A stretch of 64,000 nt of DNA from Nitrospira defluvii (GCF_905220995.1 NZ_CAJNBJ010000020.1:146086-210085); one strand, 5' to 3'; numbered from the stretch's first letter, positions 51,870 to 60,726 are shown. Numbers and translations: made by a program. Notes: a model not told the origin generated them from the sequence alone.

Positions 51870-53387
51870 TCAAGCGTTGCTTAAAGCAAAAGCCACGTCA
51901 GCGTAGCGCGATTCGAGGAACGTGCGATGCTCGTCGCGAATCAGGTACGGGTTCCCTTCCGGGTTCCGCCACCTGAACTGACCTTTGCGGCTGGTGACGA
52001 GGCGCCGAAGCGCCTGTTCGCCATACCACCCACGACTATTCTGTCCCTTCAGTACCCAAGTTATGGCGCGCCCCGGTTCTGGTGCCCGGACGTGTTCGCG
52101 CATCAGGCTCGGGAATCCTCGCCGATACTTGCGCGCGAGCCAATGTCCGAGCTTCCAGAAGACGGTCCGGTCCACTCGGCTCAAGACGGTCGCCGTATAG
52201 TCGGTGTATTGATAGAAGTTCGCCCACCCCGAGAGTTTCCGGTTCAGGCTTTCCATCAGGTCCATTCTGTTCACGCTGTAATTGCCAGACAGTTCCTTGA
52301 CCAGCTTGTCCGTGAAGCCCCGGTACTTCTCCCATGGAATCGTCGTGACCGGTCGCAGATGACCTCGCGGTCCCCGCTTGCGAATGATACGGTGGCCGAG
52401 GAAGACAAAGCCGTCGTTCACATGGGTAATATGGGTCTTCTCCATATTCAACGTGAGTTTGAGCTGACCTTCCAGAAACGTCCGGCACGCTTCGCGTATC
52501 GCCTCAGCATGCGCGCGGGTTCCTTTGACGACCACGACGAAATCATCTGCATAGCGGCAGTAGGATACGGCTGGTTTCCACTGCCGGTTCTCTCGCACAG
52601 CAATCGGCCGCTGTGTGAGAATTCCGAAGTTCCACGCCCATCGGTCCTTGCGCACCTTCTTGCTCAGGTAGTTCGCTTCCATCCAGTCATCGAATTCATG
52701 CAACATGATGTTGGATAGCAGCGGAGAGATGACTCCCCCTTGCGGAACGCCTTCGCTCGCGGCGCAAAATAGACCCCGATCAACCCAGCCTGCTTTGATA
52801 CACTTCCACAGCAGGGCGAGGAAGCGCTGATCAGCGATACGTTTGCGGACGCCTTTCAGCAGCAGGCGGTGATGGACGGTCTCAAAGTAGCTGGCCAGGT
52901 CGCCCTCAATCACCCAGCGACCTGCCGTTCTGTGCTCATCACTTTCCTGCAGCTGCAATTTGACCGTTCGTATCGCATGGTGCACACTCCGGGCGGGCCT
53001 GAAACCATAGGACGCTCGATGGAAATCACTCTCCCATATCGGCTCCATGGCCATCAGCATCGCTCTCTGGACCACTCGATCCCGCAGACTGGGGATACCT
53101 AAGGGCCTCAACGTGCCGTTCGCTTTGGGTATGTACACGCGCCGTGCGGGTCGCGGCTTGTAGCAGCCCGCTAACAGCTCGGCCCGCATCGTCGCCAGTT
53201 CCTGGTGAAGGTTTCCCGTCATCATGGCCTTGTCGACCCCATCGACGCCCGGTGTGCTCGCACCACTGGATGCTAACGTGATGCGCGCGGCTTCGGCCAG
53301 CCAAGCGCGATCAGCAATCAGTCTCAGGAGTCGATCGAACTTGCGTTCTTTGTTCTCCGTTGACCACGTCGCCAGCTTGCGTTGCAT
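51870..53387 (-). CDS. ltrA: Group II intron reverse transcriptase/maturase
   Basis: 505 residues from the ATG at 53387. RT blocks are in order: STPGVDGVDK, YKPRPARRVYIPKANGTLRP then LGIPSLRDRVVQ, FRPARSVHHAI, the GDLASYFETVHH motif, VPQGGVISPLLSNIML, and the catalytic RYADDFVVVVKG (YADD), followed by LGHRIIRK and the X/maturase domain. There is no HNH endonuclease domain; the last ~60 residues end in YLIRDEHRTFLESRYADV, as in the endonuclease-less classes. The protein should splice and retro-home its own intron. Confidence 0.92.
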   Translation of the reverse strand: MQRKLATWSTENKERKFDRLLRLIADRAWLAEAARITLASSGASTPGVDGVDKAMMTGNLHQELATMRAELLAGCYKPRPARRVYIPKANGTLRPLGIPSLRDRVVQRAMLMAMEPIWESDFHRASYGFRPARSVHHAIRTVKLQLQESDEHRTAGRWVIEGDLASYFETVHHRLLLKGVRKRIADQRFLALLWKCIKAGWVDRGLFCAASEGVPQGGVISPLLSNIMLHEFDDWMEANYLSKKVRKDRWAWNFGILTQRPIAVRENRQWKPAVSYCRYADDFVVVVKGTRAHAEAIREACRTFLEGQLKLTLNMEKTHITHVNDGFVFLGHRIIRKRGPRGHLRPVTTIPWEKYRGFTDKLVKELSGNYSVNRMDLMESLNRKLSGWANFYQYTDYTATVLSRVDRTVFWKLGHWLARKYRRGFPSLMREHVRAPEPGRAITWVLKGQNSRGWYGEQALRRLVTSRKGQFRWRNPEGNPYLIRDEHRTFLESRYADVAFALSNA

Positions 53388-54067
53388 GTCACTGATTATC
53401 AAAGGTCTTCACCTCATTGTGGTCAGTTAATTCGCCAAGCAAGCCCCTTCAACTGCCCCCCTTCGCCCTGTGGCCGGCTTTCCCGGCCTCGAACTACTAC
53501 GAGGGCTCCGCCAACGTGTACCGCATCGGGGGGACACACTCCCTTGTCATCGGTACACGCCTTCCCCAGTTCACATGCTGGACTCCACACACGAGCGAGG
53601 TTGCCTATCGCAGTCTTTCTCCTTGCGTTCCGCAAGTCGTCGCGGACGTCACGGTCTAGCTACGCGCTCCCCATGACTCCCTGCTGGCCAGCGTACATGT
53701 CTCGCCAGCATTCGCCGTCCCAGTCCATACGTATGACTGGCTCCGCTCCGCGTCCTGCCTGTGAAGCGGTGTAGGCAGGGGTGACATTTCAACCCTCAGA
53801 TGCGTGTCAATAGGTGTGTGTTCCTCAACCGTCCCATGCTCAGCCTAGAGGCTCATCTTGGCGTAACCGCTTCGCCGCAAGCCCCGTTTCCCACGGACTT
53901 CGTCACCTTGCCAGTGTCCGGCAAGTCACCGCCGCTTCGGCTCACTCCTTCTCGTAGCAGAAGGAGGGCATGCTCGTGACTGCTACAGCAACTCCATCGA
54001 GTCATGCATTCCAGACATGCTCAAGCAACTCAGCCCCAGACAGGCGGGCTTCGTTGGCTGGGCGTAC
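53388..54067 (-). ncRNA. 5' RNA domains (I-IV) of the group II intron
   Basis: About 680 bases at the intron 5' side, non-coding except for short shadows. It should fold into domains I to III that hold the exon-binding sequences. I cannot assign EBS1/EBS2 without a folding calculation. The 5' exon ends ATCACGTATA. Confidence 0.6.
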
Positions 54068-54404
54068 TATACGTGATATCGGCCGCCCAGACGTGATTGG
54101 GGCGACTGATCGTTAGGTCCCGAAGGAGATACGGATAGATGGTGTGGGCCGAATGCCGGTGGGTCGTGCGCGGCTTGCGATACACCGCCTCAAGACCCAT
54201 GCGTCGCATCAGCGTGGCCCTCTTGCCGCAAGAGATCGCGCAGCATGCGGGCGCCGGCAAACGGATGGGCCAGATGCAGCTCGTCAATTCGGCGCATGAG
54301 GGCCAGTTCCGCCCGGTTGACCCAAAACCCGAAAAGTAGGCCAGCGGGAACTTGAGGAAACGGCCTGCGGCGTGGTCTTCTTCACCCAGAAGGAGGACAC
54401 AACG

Positions 54405-54677
54405 ATGGGACGACGACGGGGGCATACCGAAGAGCAAGTCCTGGCCACCTTACGGCACGTGGAGAGTGGAACAACCGTCGCGGAGATCTGCCGCGAGGTC
54501 GGCATCAGCGAACAGACCTTCTACGTGTGGAAGCGCAAATATGCGGGGCTGGGCCTCAGCGAACTGCGGGAACTCCGGCAGCTCCGCGAGGAAAATACCA
54601 AGCTCAAACGCCTGCTGGCCGATCTCTCGCTGGATCGCCACATGCTCCAGGAGATTGTCCGAAAAAAGAAGCTATGA
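54405..54677 (+). CDS. IS3 family transposase OrfA
   Basis: 90 residues from the ATG at 54405 (AAGGAGG upstream). The HTH is TTVAEICREVGISEQTFYVW and a leucine-zipper helix follows (LRELRQLREENTKLKRLLAD). It ends IVRKKKL with TGA inside an A-rich GAAAAAAGAAGC, the usual -1 slippage region leading into orfB. The IS110 insertion lies just after this site and cuts the OrfAB fusion. Confidence 0.9.
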   Translation: MGRRRGHTEEQVLATLRHVESGTTVAEICREVGISEQTFYVWKRKYAGLGLSELRELRQLREENTKLKRLLADLSLDRHMLQEIVRKKKL

Positions 54678-54752
54678 AGGGTGCCAACCGGATGGAACTG
54701 CGGTAGATAAGTGGCACGCAGGTTCCTCATTACCTAACCAAGGGAGGTTGGC

Positions 54753-55787
54753 ATGTACTACTGTGGCCTGGATATCTCCATCAAGTCGACCCATATGTGC
54801 TTGGAAGATGCTCACGGCCGCCGGGTTCGGGAAGTGGCGGTGGCGACCACCGCGGAAGCGATCCGGACAGTGCTCCAGCGTTACAAGGCGAAGGGTTTGC
54901 GGGTGGCCATTGAGGCCGGCGGGCAAACGGCCTGGATCGTTGATGTGCTACGTGAGCTCGGTGCCCAGGTGCATGTCGTGCATCCGCTGAAGGTGAAATG
55001 GATAGCCGAATCCAAGAAGAAGACCGATCGGGTGGATGCCGCATTGCTCGCCCATCTCCTGCGCATCGGGGGACTGCCGGAACCGGTGCATGTGCCAGAG
55101 CCGCGGAGTCGAGAGGTGCGACACTTGCTGGTGGCGCGTCGGCAACTCGTGACCATGCGGACCAAGACGATCAATGTGATCCGTGGACTCCTGCGCCAGC
55201 AGCAGGTAGTTCTCCCAACCCGTGCGCTCTCGACCCTGTCCGGCTGGGCTCGGCTGAAACGGGTGTCGGTTTCAGCATCTACTCAGGCGGTCGTGGACGC
55301 CTATGCCGAACTCGCGACGGCGTTGTTTGCCGCCCTGAAGGCCCTCGACCAGGAGTTGCACGCTCGCGCACAGACCGACGCCCGTGTGGCCCAACTCGAA
55401 ACGATTCCCGGCGTGGGGCCCATTAGTGCCCAAACCCTCCTCGCTGCCGTGGACACGATCCAACGGTTTCCATCCGCCAAGCATCTAGTGGCCTACAGTG
55501 GCCTCACCCCGAGTGTGCGAGCCAGCGGTGAGCAGGTGCGGTATGGCGCCATCACGAAACAAGGGCGCAGTGAGATCCGGGCGGTCTGGGTGCAAGCCGC
55601 CTTCGCGGCACTAGCCGTGAAGGCTCCAGCCGCCCGCCCCTTGCAACAGTGGTGGCATCGCGTCGCGCGCCGTCGTGGCAAGAAAACCGCAATCGTGGCC
55701 TTGGCACGGAAACTGTTGACCATCGCCTTCCACGTCTTGCGGGACGAGACGGTCTATCAACCTCAGCGACTCGGAGCCGTGGCGTAG
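54753..55787 (+). CDS. IS110 family DEDD recombinase
   Basis: 344 residues. The N-terminal RuvC-like half has the DEDD residues: YYCGLDISIKSTHMCLEDAH, VAIEAGGQTAWIV and KKKTDRVDAALLAHLL. The C-terminal Transposase_20 domain is in LETIPGVGPISAQTLLAAVD, then AYSGLTPSVRASGEQVRYGA, where the serine is the likely nucleophile. It should insert through bridge-RNA guided recombination. The ATG has GGGAGG upstream. The frame is intact. Confidence 0.92.
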   Translation: MYYCGLDISIKSTHMCLEDAHGRRVREVAVATTAEAIRTVLQRYKAKGLRVAIEAGGQTAWIVDVLRELGAQVHVVHPLKVKWIAESKKKTDRVDAALLAHLLRIGGLPEPVHVPEPRSREVRHLLVARRQLVTMRTKTINVIRGLLRQQQVVLPTRALSTLSGWARLKRVSVSASTQAVVDAYAELATALFAALKALDQELHARAQTDARVAQLETIPGVGPISAQTLLAAVDTIQRFPSAKHLVAYSGLTPSVRASGEQVRYGAITKQGRSEIRAVWVQAAFAALAVKAPAARPLQQWWHRVARRRGKKTAIVALARKLLTIAFHVLRDETVYQPQRLGAVA

Positions 55788-56008
55788 CTGCAGTCGCTCG
55801 TCAGGAGAGGATTCACAAGAGGAAGGACACCGCCGACGACGGAGCATGGAGTTGGGATACCTCCAGCAGCGGGTAACCTCGTCTTTAGAGCGTAGCCTTC
55901 GAGGCTCGAAAAAAGAATGGGGCGCCCCTCTGGTCCAGCTGAATGTGCCAGAGAGCACGAATGGGAGGATGGACGACGTATCCCCCCTTCTCCGAACATC
56001 TTGACAGC
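55788..56008 (+). ncRNA. Candidate bridge RNA (seekRNA) of the IS110 element
   Basis: The 220 non-coding bases after the recombinase gene are where IS1111-type elements encode their guide RNA. A hairpin AGCC-TTCGA-GGCT is readable at about 55890-55902. TTTAGAGC at about 55881-55888 is complementary to GCTCTAA, the target just right of the core. Length and position fit; the pairing could be chance. Confidence 0.5.
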
Positions 56009-56018
56009 GGCACCCTTC

Positions 56019-56897
56019 ATGGGAGCTCTAAGGCCTCGGGACCGGCGGGCCCTCGCCCGCTGGGCGCAGGTGACCTATCAGGTCAGCGAGCGCCGGGTGT
56101 CGAGGCTGTTGCCGATGGCGCGCGCTTCATTGCGGTATCAGGGGCACCGTGATCCGCAGGAGGCGTTGCGGATCCGGTTGCGCGAGTTGGCCGCGGCACG
56201 GGTGCGGTTCGGGTATCGGCGACTGACGGTGTTGCTGAGACGGGACGACTGGCGCGTGAACGCCAAACGCATCTATCGGCTCTATACGGAAGAAGGGCTG
56301 ACGGTGCGGACGAAACGCCGGACGAAGGCGGCCGGCCGAGCCCGTGTACCGCAGCCAGAGGCAACCGCCCCGAACCAACGGTGGAGCATGGACTTCATGA
56401 GCGAACGGGTCGCCGATGGTCGGTCGTTTCGAATCCTGACGGTCGTCGATCAATTCACCCGTGAATGCCTCTGCCTGCTGGCCGATCGGTCGCTGACAGG
56501 CGAGAAGGTGGCCCAGGCCTTAGAGCTGCTCGTGGGGCAGCGAGGTACCCCGCGTTCGATCACCGTGGACAACGGCAGCGAATTTGCCAGTCGTGTCATG
56601 GATGCCTGGGCCTATCGCCACGGGATTCAGCTCGACTTTATTCGCCCGGGCAAACCGGTCGAGAACGGGTTCATCGAGAGCTTCAACGGGCGTCTTCGAG
56701 ATGAGTGTTTGAACGTGGAAGTCTTCTTCACGCTCGAGGATGCGCGGGAAAAATTAACGCGGTGGCAGGAGGATTACAATAATCTACGTCCCCACAGTTC
56801 GCTACAGGACGTGACACCAGCCGCCTTTGCCGCGGGCTGGGCTCCGCTGCCCCAGAGAGCCCCCGCCGCTCTCGAATTACTGGAGGCGCTCACGTGA
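56019..56897 (+). CDS. IS3 family transposase OrfB
   Basis: 292 residues. The DDE core is intact: [20 protein letters not shown] (first Asp), [17 protein letters not shown] (second), and [20 protein letters not shown] (Glu). The N-terminal part is the HTH_21-like [20 protein letters not shown]. The ATG at 56019 is created in the IS110 right junction; in the native element OrfB is made as an OrfAB fusion by -1 slippage, which is now blocked. Transposition function is thus probably lost. Confidence 0.88.
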   Translation: MGALRPRDRRALARWAQVTYQVSERRVSRLLPMARASLRYQGHRDPQEALRIRLRELAAARVRFGYRRLTVLLRRDDWRVNAKRIYRLYTEEGLTVRTKRRTKAAGRARVPQPEATAPNQRWSMDFMSERVADGRSFRILTVVDQFTRECLCLLADRSLTGEKVAQALELLVGQRGTPRSITVDNGSEFASRVMDAWAYRHGIQLDFIRPGKPVENGFIESFNGRLRDECLNVEVFFTLEDAREKLTRWQEDYNNLRPHSSLQDVTPAAFAAGWAPLPQRAPAALELLEALT

Positions 56898-56997
56898 GCT
56901 ATGGTAGTTTCGATTCGCCGCATTGGCGGCTCAAACCGATCACGCGCAGGCCAATTCCTCAGGTCTCGTTTGGTCTACATTCGCGGGGCGGGTCAAC

Positions 56998-57461
56998 CGT
57001 TAGCCCTACCAATCTAACCGAGTGCGCTTCCACACTTCTGCGATTCGCCTGATCCAGAGCGGGGTTTAAGGTATCGTTCATTTCGTGCCTTTGTCTGCCC
57101 ATGTTTTTGCATAGCTCCCCCCAACGATGTTCTCCATGCCTTGTCTTGAGTTGAGGTTCGCGCGTCAGGGTTCTGCTTCTTGGTCCAAGAACCGTGTAAG
57201 CTCCCGATCAAGTAGATCCCGCGAGGCAAGAACTTCTGGTCTCAGACCAGGCCTGATACACGGCAAACAGTAGGATGTTTAGCTACTTGGCGGCATGGGA
57301 GTTTGCTGTCAGAATTTCTGCTCGACTCCAAACACTGCGCCTGTACCACGATGCTCTTCGAGCCATTTGAGACAAATGCGTGACCTTTATAGCGGTGCGT
57401 AACATGCACGTCGATCTTGCGACAGGCCAGATGTGCACTGATTGACCAAATTGAATAGCAC
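56998..57461. other. Intergenic stretch with a possible short coding remnant
   Basis: About 460 bases. On the minus strand one frame near 57170-57235 reads ASRDLLDRELTRFLDQEAEP and then stops, which looks protein-like but has no start or family. The rest shows nothing. A CCAAGAACCGTG stretch and the AT-rich bases before 57462 may hold the promoter of the DUF3800 gene. Confidence 0.35.
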
Positions 57462-58400
57462 ATGAAGAAATACATCGCTGTCTTTGATGAAACTGGAACC
57501 AGTAATCGCCCGCAGTCAACCGAGGAGTCTGGCTTTGGAGTGGGAGCAGTTCTGTTTCCATTGGCACAGGCTCCAGAATTAGCCCGGATTTCGAAACACC
57601 TCGGCTCAATTGTTGGCAAAGAGGATTATAAATACAAGGACGTGCTCCAAAACGAGGCAGCCAGGGAGGTTTTCGTCCAGACGCTGAATCGTACGAGTCT
57701 CTCCATACATCTGTTCGCGTTCTATGCTCATGGCGCCTGCATGATTCATGAAGGCCGACGAACAAAAGACGCGGCCTTGGCTTATGGGAGGGAGTATAAA
57801 CAACGGTCCTCTCCAAGAGGCGAACGATTTGTTCCCTTCGATTCGTTCATCGCCTACATGGCCTCCTGTATCGCAGCCCATGCGGCGACGAATGTAGACA
57901 TCTATTGGGATCGTCGCACAGATCTGGATCAAATCAAGGCATCGTTTGATGAACACATCGCCCGCCAATCCGCCACACAAAGATATCGAAATGTGGCTGA
58001 GCGTGTGTCGTTTAAGGGGCGCGCACAAAATGACTTGGCGTTGATTACACGTCTGGCCGGGGTCCTTGCCGGCGATGTTTGGAGATACTTTGAGTCACAC
58101 GGCCCCAAGATATGGACTGCCCTCGACGTTACAGGTCTGCCGGGGGAATATGATCCGCACATGACCATTGATGATCCCGACGTGACAGGGCCTCCTTGTG
58201 TCGCCGTCTTCATGGAACGACTCATTAAGGTAGCGCCCGTGCGGACCTCGGTCACGAGTATGTTGCAGGGGTATTACATGCGATTCCTAAAAAATGAGAA
58301 CAAGGAGAACCTACTTTCGTTCGGTGATCCTCATGGACGCCTGGGAATAATCGGGATAGTCAATGGCCACCACTGGAAGATCTATCAATTACCAGATTAA
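57462..58400 (+). CDS. DUF3800 protein
   Basis: 312 residues. It begins with the DUF3800 mark YIAVFDETGTSN (FDExG), followed by YKYKDVLQNEAAREVFVQTL, a DDE/RNase H-like fold position. Further acidic blocks are VDIYWDRRTDLDQIKASF and RAQNDLALITRLAGVLAGDV. DUF3800 proteins are often found in defence islands and near mobile elements; their reaction is unknown. It is followed 111 bases later by a recombinase gene. No good ribosome site precedes the ATG. Confidence 0.83.
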   Translation: MKKYIAVFDETGTSNRPQSTEESGFGVGAVLFPLAQAPELARISKHLGSIVGKEDYKYKDVLQNEAAREVFVQTLNRTSLSIHLFAFYAHGACMIHEGRRTKDAALAYGREYKQRSSPRGERFVPFDSFIAYMASCIAAHAATNVDIYWDRRTDLDQIKASFDEHIARQSATQRYRNVAERVSFKGRAQNDLALITRLAGVLAGDVWRYFESHGPKIWTALDVTGLPGEYDPHMTIDDPDVTGPPCVAVFMERLIKVAPVRTSVTSMLQGYYMRFLKNENKENLLSFGDPHGRLGIIGIVNGHHWKIYQLPD

Positions 58401-58511
58401 GAACGTATTTCCATTCGCTCGGGAAGTGCATTGCACGTAAGACGTGATAAGATAGACTATCACGAACTGAGAGTAGGGCTCACAGTTTGAGCTGCGCAAA
58501 AAGAACGACCC

Positions 58512-59423
58512 ATGAGTGAAAAGACAATGACCCGGGCACAGTGGACCCAGCTGTGCGATCAGGTGGTTCTGGCTTGTGCCTCTCAACATTCACAACGCGC
58601 CTATCGTGCGTCAGCCTCGATGTATCGGGCGTGGGTTGCACGGACGAAGCTGATGCTGTTGTCGAAGACGACGGTTCTGCGCTACCGTGACTATCTGCTG
58701 CTCACCAAGAAGCTCGCTCCGAAATCGATCAATCTCCATCTAACTGTCCTTCGCCGTCTAGCGCATGAAGGGATGGCCGAACAAGTGCTCGATACCCCGA
58801 CAGGAATGGCAATTCTCCGCATTCCGATGGTTCCCAATCGTGGGGTTCGGGCTGGAGTGTGGTTGCCACGTGAACAGGCACAGCGCATCTTGAGTGGGCC
58901 GAACGTGCGGACGATCGTGGGCAAACGGGATTATCTCGTGTTGATGCTGATCCTGCGGTGTGGGCTTCGGCGGGCGGAAATTGCGCAGTTGGCGGTGACG
59001 GCGGTGCGCGAACGCGAGGGTCGATGGGTGCTCGCGAATCTGCGAGGCAAAGGGAAACGGCTTCGCACCCTTCCCCTCCCTGGCGTGGTGAAGAACGCCT
59101 GGGACCGGTGGGTCGAGGCGGCAGGGATTGAGTCCGGCCGAGTAATCCGAGCCATCAATCGCCACGGCAGCGTCTGGGGCAAGGGAGTGACGGAGGATAC
59201 GATCTGGCGAATTGTTGGACGGTACGCACAGCTGGCCTTGGGGAAACATGTGGCTCCGCATGACTTGCGCCGTACCTTCGGCCGGCTGTGTTACGCACTG
59301 ACCAAAGATATGCGGGAAATTCAGCAGCTGTATGGCCACAGTTCCGTGATGACGACTGAGAAGTACCTAGGCGTCGAGCCTCATCTCGTGGATTCGGTGA
59401 CGGATCGGTTGGGACTGTCGTGA
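58512..59423 (+). CDS. Tyrosine recombinase/integrase
   Basis: 303 residues. An N-terminal SAM-like domain (about 10-110) is followed by the catalytic domain with R in LRCGLRRAEIAQLAV, the lysine beta-hairpin GKGKRLRTLPLPG, HDLRRTFGRLCY (H-x-x-R) and the LYGHSSVMTTEKYL box with the nucleophile Tyr. All catalytic residues are present. Its size is Xer/phage-like. It may have mobilised the neighbouring DUF3800 or AbiE genes. No attachment site is recognised. Confidence 0.9.
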   Translation: MSEKTMTRAQWTQLCDQVVLACASQHSQRAYRASASMYRAWVARTKLMLLSKTTVLRYRDYLLLTKKLAPKSINLHLTVLRRLAHEGMAEQVLDTPTGMAILRIPMVPNRGVRAGVWLPREQAQRILSGPNVRTIVGKRDYLVLMLILRCGLRRAEIAQLAVTAVREREGRWVLANLRGKGKRLRTLPLPGVVKNAWDRWVEAAGIESGRVIRAINRHGSVWGKGVTEDTIWRIVGRYAQLALGKHVAPHDLRRTFGRLCYALTKDMREIQQLYGHSSVMTTEKYLGVEPHLVDSVTDRLGLS

Positions 59424-59596
59424 TCGCCATCTCGATGAACAATACATCCTGAGGTGTTCCGATCGATGGTTGTGATGTTACTTCAGCGAATGCCGAAATC
59501 TACAGGTTGATTAGGTTTCGAGGATTCTCTTGAAGTAACTCGAGAAGAATAAGGTTTACTGGGGGGAATGTGGAAGAGAGAAATGAGTCGACTGAT

Positions 59597-59637
59597 ATGC
59601 AGCATTAGAATGTCCTAAGGACATTCTAATGCTGCAT
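59597..59637. repeat. Perfect 41-bp palindrome I
   Basis: Two 20-bp arms around a single A. The outer arms begin ATGCAGCATTAGA, the core is ATGTCCT-A-AGGACAT. The core is shared with palindrome II; the outer arms are different. Likely a protein-binding site, and the RNA would form a long hairpin. Confidence 0.9.
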
Positions 59638-59710
59638 CACGAAGTCGTCAATACTAAAAGTGATATAAGCCTATAGTTGTAAAAGCGGTGGCTATATTGA
59701 CAAGTCAGTA

Positions 59711-59751
59711 TGGAGAGGTGTATATGTCCTTAGGACATATACACCTCTCCA
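59711..59751. repeat. Perfect 41-bp palindrome II
   Basis: Two 20-bp arms around a single T. The outer arms begin TGGAGAGGTGTAT, the core is ATGTCCT-T-AGGACAT, equal to that of palindrome I except for the centre base. It ends 66 bases before the abiEi start. Confidence 0.9.
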
Positions 59752-59816
59752 CGTATGCTTCGTGATCCTCGTTTCCTCAATGTTGTCACTTTGTAATTCC
59801 ACGAAGGCTCTATCCA

Positions 59817-60719
59817 ATGTCACTGGATCTTGCAGGTGCGGCAACCCTTGAAATTGGACGACTGACTCAGCCAGTTCTGACAGAGTATGAACTCGGTCGT
59901 CTTTTATTCGACCTTTACGACAAGAAACAGGTCGAAGGGCTGAAAATCGGACGATTAAAAAAGTCCGTCCCGGATATTGGTGATTTCGGATCGCTACTCC
60001 GCACCCTGCTGAGTCGAGGTATCTTGCGAAAGAGACGAGATTTCCGGGGGAGTGTGTACAATATTTTGGGGAAGACGCAGTTCACGCCAGAAGACATTTT
60101 GTGCTCGGTGGATCCGTTTGCCTATCTTTCACATCTGAGTGCGATGGCCTATCATGGGCTGACCAATCGAATTCTCACCACCATTTTTTATAGTACTCCC
60201 CAACAAACGAAATGGTCTAGCTTTGCGGTGCTCAGAATGAGGTCAGATCTCGGCGAGCACCTGCAAGCCTACCGTGACGGGAGTCTGCCTCGACTGACGC
60301 GCATCCGCTTTGCCCGAATTGACAAAAAACCAGTGCATAAGTACGCAAGCGCCCATACTGGTGCATTCAAAATCGGGAAGGAGCGAGTCCTACGAGTCTC
60401 GACAATCGGCCGAACATTTCTGGATATGGTTCGCGCCGCACACCTGTGCGGCGGGATTAATCATGTTATCGAAGTGTATGAGGCTCATGCGAGACAGTAT
60501 GAAGCGTTGATTGTCGAGGAGATTGATCGACATGGCACGCTGATCGATAAAGCCCGAGCTGGGTATGTGCTCGATGAACGGTGTGGGATCACAGGGAACG
60601 CAACTATTGAGAAGTGGGCGACGACTGTCCAGCGGGGCGGTTCCCGGAAGCTGGACCCCCTTTCTGAATACAGCTCCCGCTATTCCGCACGCTGGTGCCT
60701 GTCACTTAATCACAGCTGA
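59817..60719 (+). CDS. abiEi: AbiEi-like antitoxin (type IV toxin-antitoxin)
   Basis: 300 residues. An N-terminal winged-helix region (about 15-95, LTEYELGRLLFDLYDKKQ and FGSLLRTLLSRGILRKRRDF) is followed by the AbiEi C-terminal domain with DPFAYLSHLSAMAYHGLTNR and RVLRVSTIGRTFLDMVRA. AbiEi autorepresses its operon and blocks the AbiEii nucleotidyltransferase. The upstream palindromes would be its operators. The C-terminal ~40 residues look irregular. The toxin gene starts 7 bases after the stop. Confidence 0.82.
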   Translation: MSLDLAGAATLEIGRLTQPVLTEYELGRLLFDLYDKKQVEGLKIGRLKKSVPDIGDFGSLLRTLLSRGILRKRRDFRGSVYNILGKTQFTPEDILCSVDPFAYLSHLSAMAYHGLTNRILTTIFYSTPQQTKWSSFAVLRMRSDLGEHLQAYRDGSLPRLTRIRFARIDKKPVHKYASAHTGAFKIGKERVLRVSTIGRTFLDMVRAAHLCGGINHVIEVYEAHARQYEALIVEEIDRHGTLIDKARAGYVLDERCGITGNATIEKWATTVQRGGSRKLDPLSEYSSRYSARWCLSLNHS

Positions 60720-60726
60720 GGCATGC

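Larger units (their letters stand above)
51780..54067 (-). mobile_element. Group II intron, 2288 bp, inserted in IS3 orfB
   Basis: The 5' end reads GTACGCCCAGCC (usual consensus GTGYG). The 3' part has a clear domain V on the minus strand at about 51824-51857: GAGCCGGATGCG...CAAGTCCGGTTC, a stem with the conserved AGC-type base, followed by a domain VI-like hairpin with a CTAC branch region and the AC end at 51780. The intron ORF lies inside (51870-53387). The large 5' RNA part is 53388-54067. The exact exon join is supported by the restored IS3 reading frame. Confidence 0.85.
51319..54315 (-). pseudogene. IS3 family orfB, split by a group II intron and truncated at its 5' end
   Basis: The 3' exon (51319-51779) carries the last catalytic part (IFNTDQGCQFTSQEFTGLL, then VERLWKSIKYEEVYL). 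The 5' exon (54068-54315) ends ...RPNHVWAADITYI. Removing 51780-54067 gives ATC-ACG-TAT-ATT-CCG-ATG, i.e. DITY-IPMARGF, with the frame restored. The gene is still defective: a small deletion and frameshift near 54200 removes part of the RQEGH to LMRRMG link, and orfA is missing because a second IS3 abuts it. Confidence 0.8.
54682..56020 (+). mobile_element. IS110 family (IS1111-type) element between IS3 orfA and orfB
   Basis: The IS3 reading ATGAAGGGAGCTC is split at its GGG: ATGAAGGG then TGCCAACC at the left, and ...GGCACCCTTCAT then GGGAGCTC at the right. So GGG is the shared core. GGGTGCC (54679-54685) and GGCACCC (56009-56015) form the subterminal inverted repeat of the IS1111 group; by chance the target extends it to 12 bp. 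The 1.34-kb element has 71 non-coding bases at its left and about 230 at its right, the reverse of the IS110-group layout. Confidence 0.82.
54318..56995 (+). mobile_element. IS3 family element interrupted by an IS110 element
   Basis: The ends are TGACCCAAAACCCGAAAAGT at the left and, read inwards from the right, TGACCCGCCCCGCGAATGTA: imperfect inverted repeats sharing TGACCC and a later GAA..GTAG..CCA. Inside are orfA (54405-54677) and orfB (56019-56897). The IS110 element lies exactly between them. No clear target duplication is seen, probably because the left end is fused to another IS3 copy. Confidence 0.75.
59424..59816. promoter_or_regulatory. Regulatory region of the abiE operon
   Basis: About 390 bases, AT-rich. 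It holds two perfect 41-bp palindromes (59597-59637, 59711-59751) with centres 114 bases apart. The region lies downstream of the recombinase gene and upstream of abiEi. A second promoter could lie between the palindromes, where the sequence is AT-rich (TTGACAAG at 59697-59704). Confidence 0.55.
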
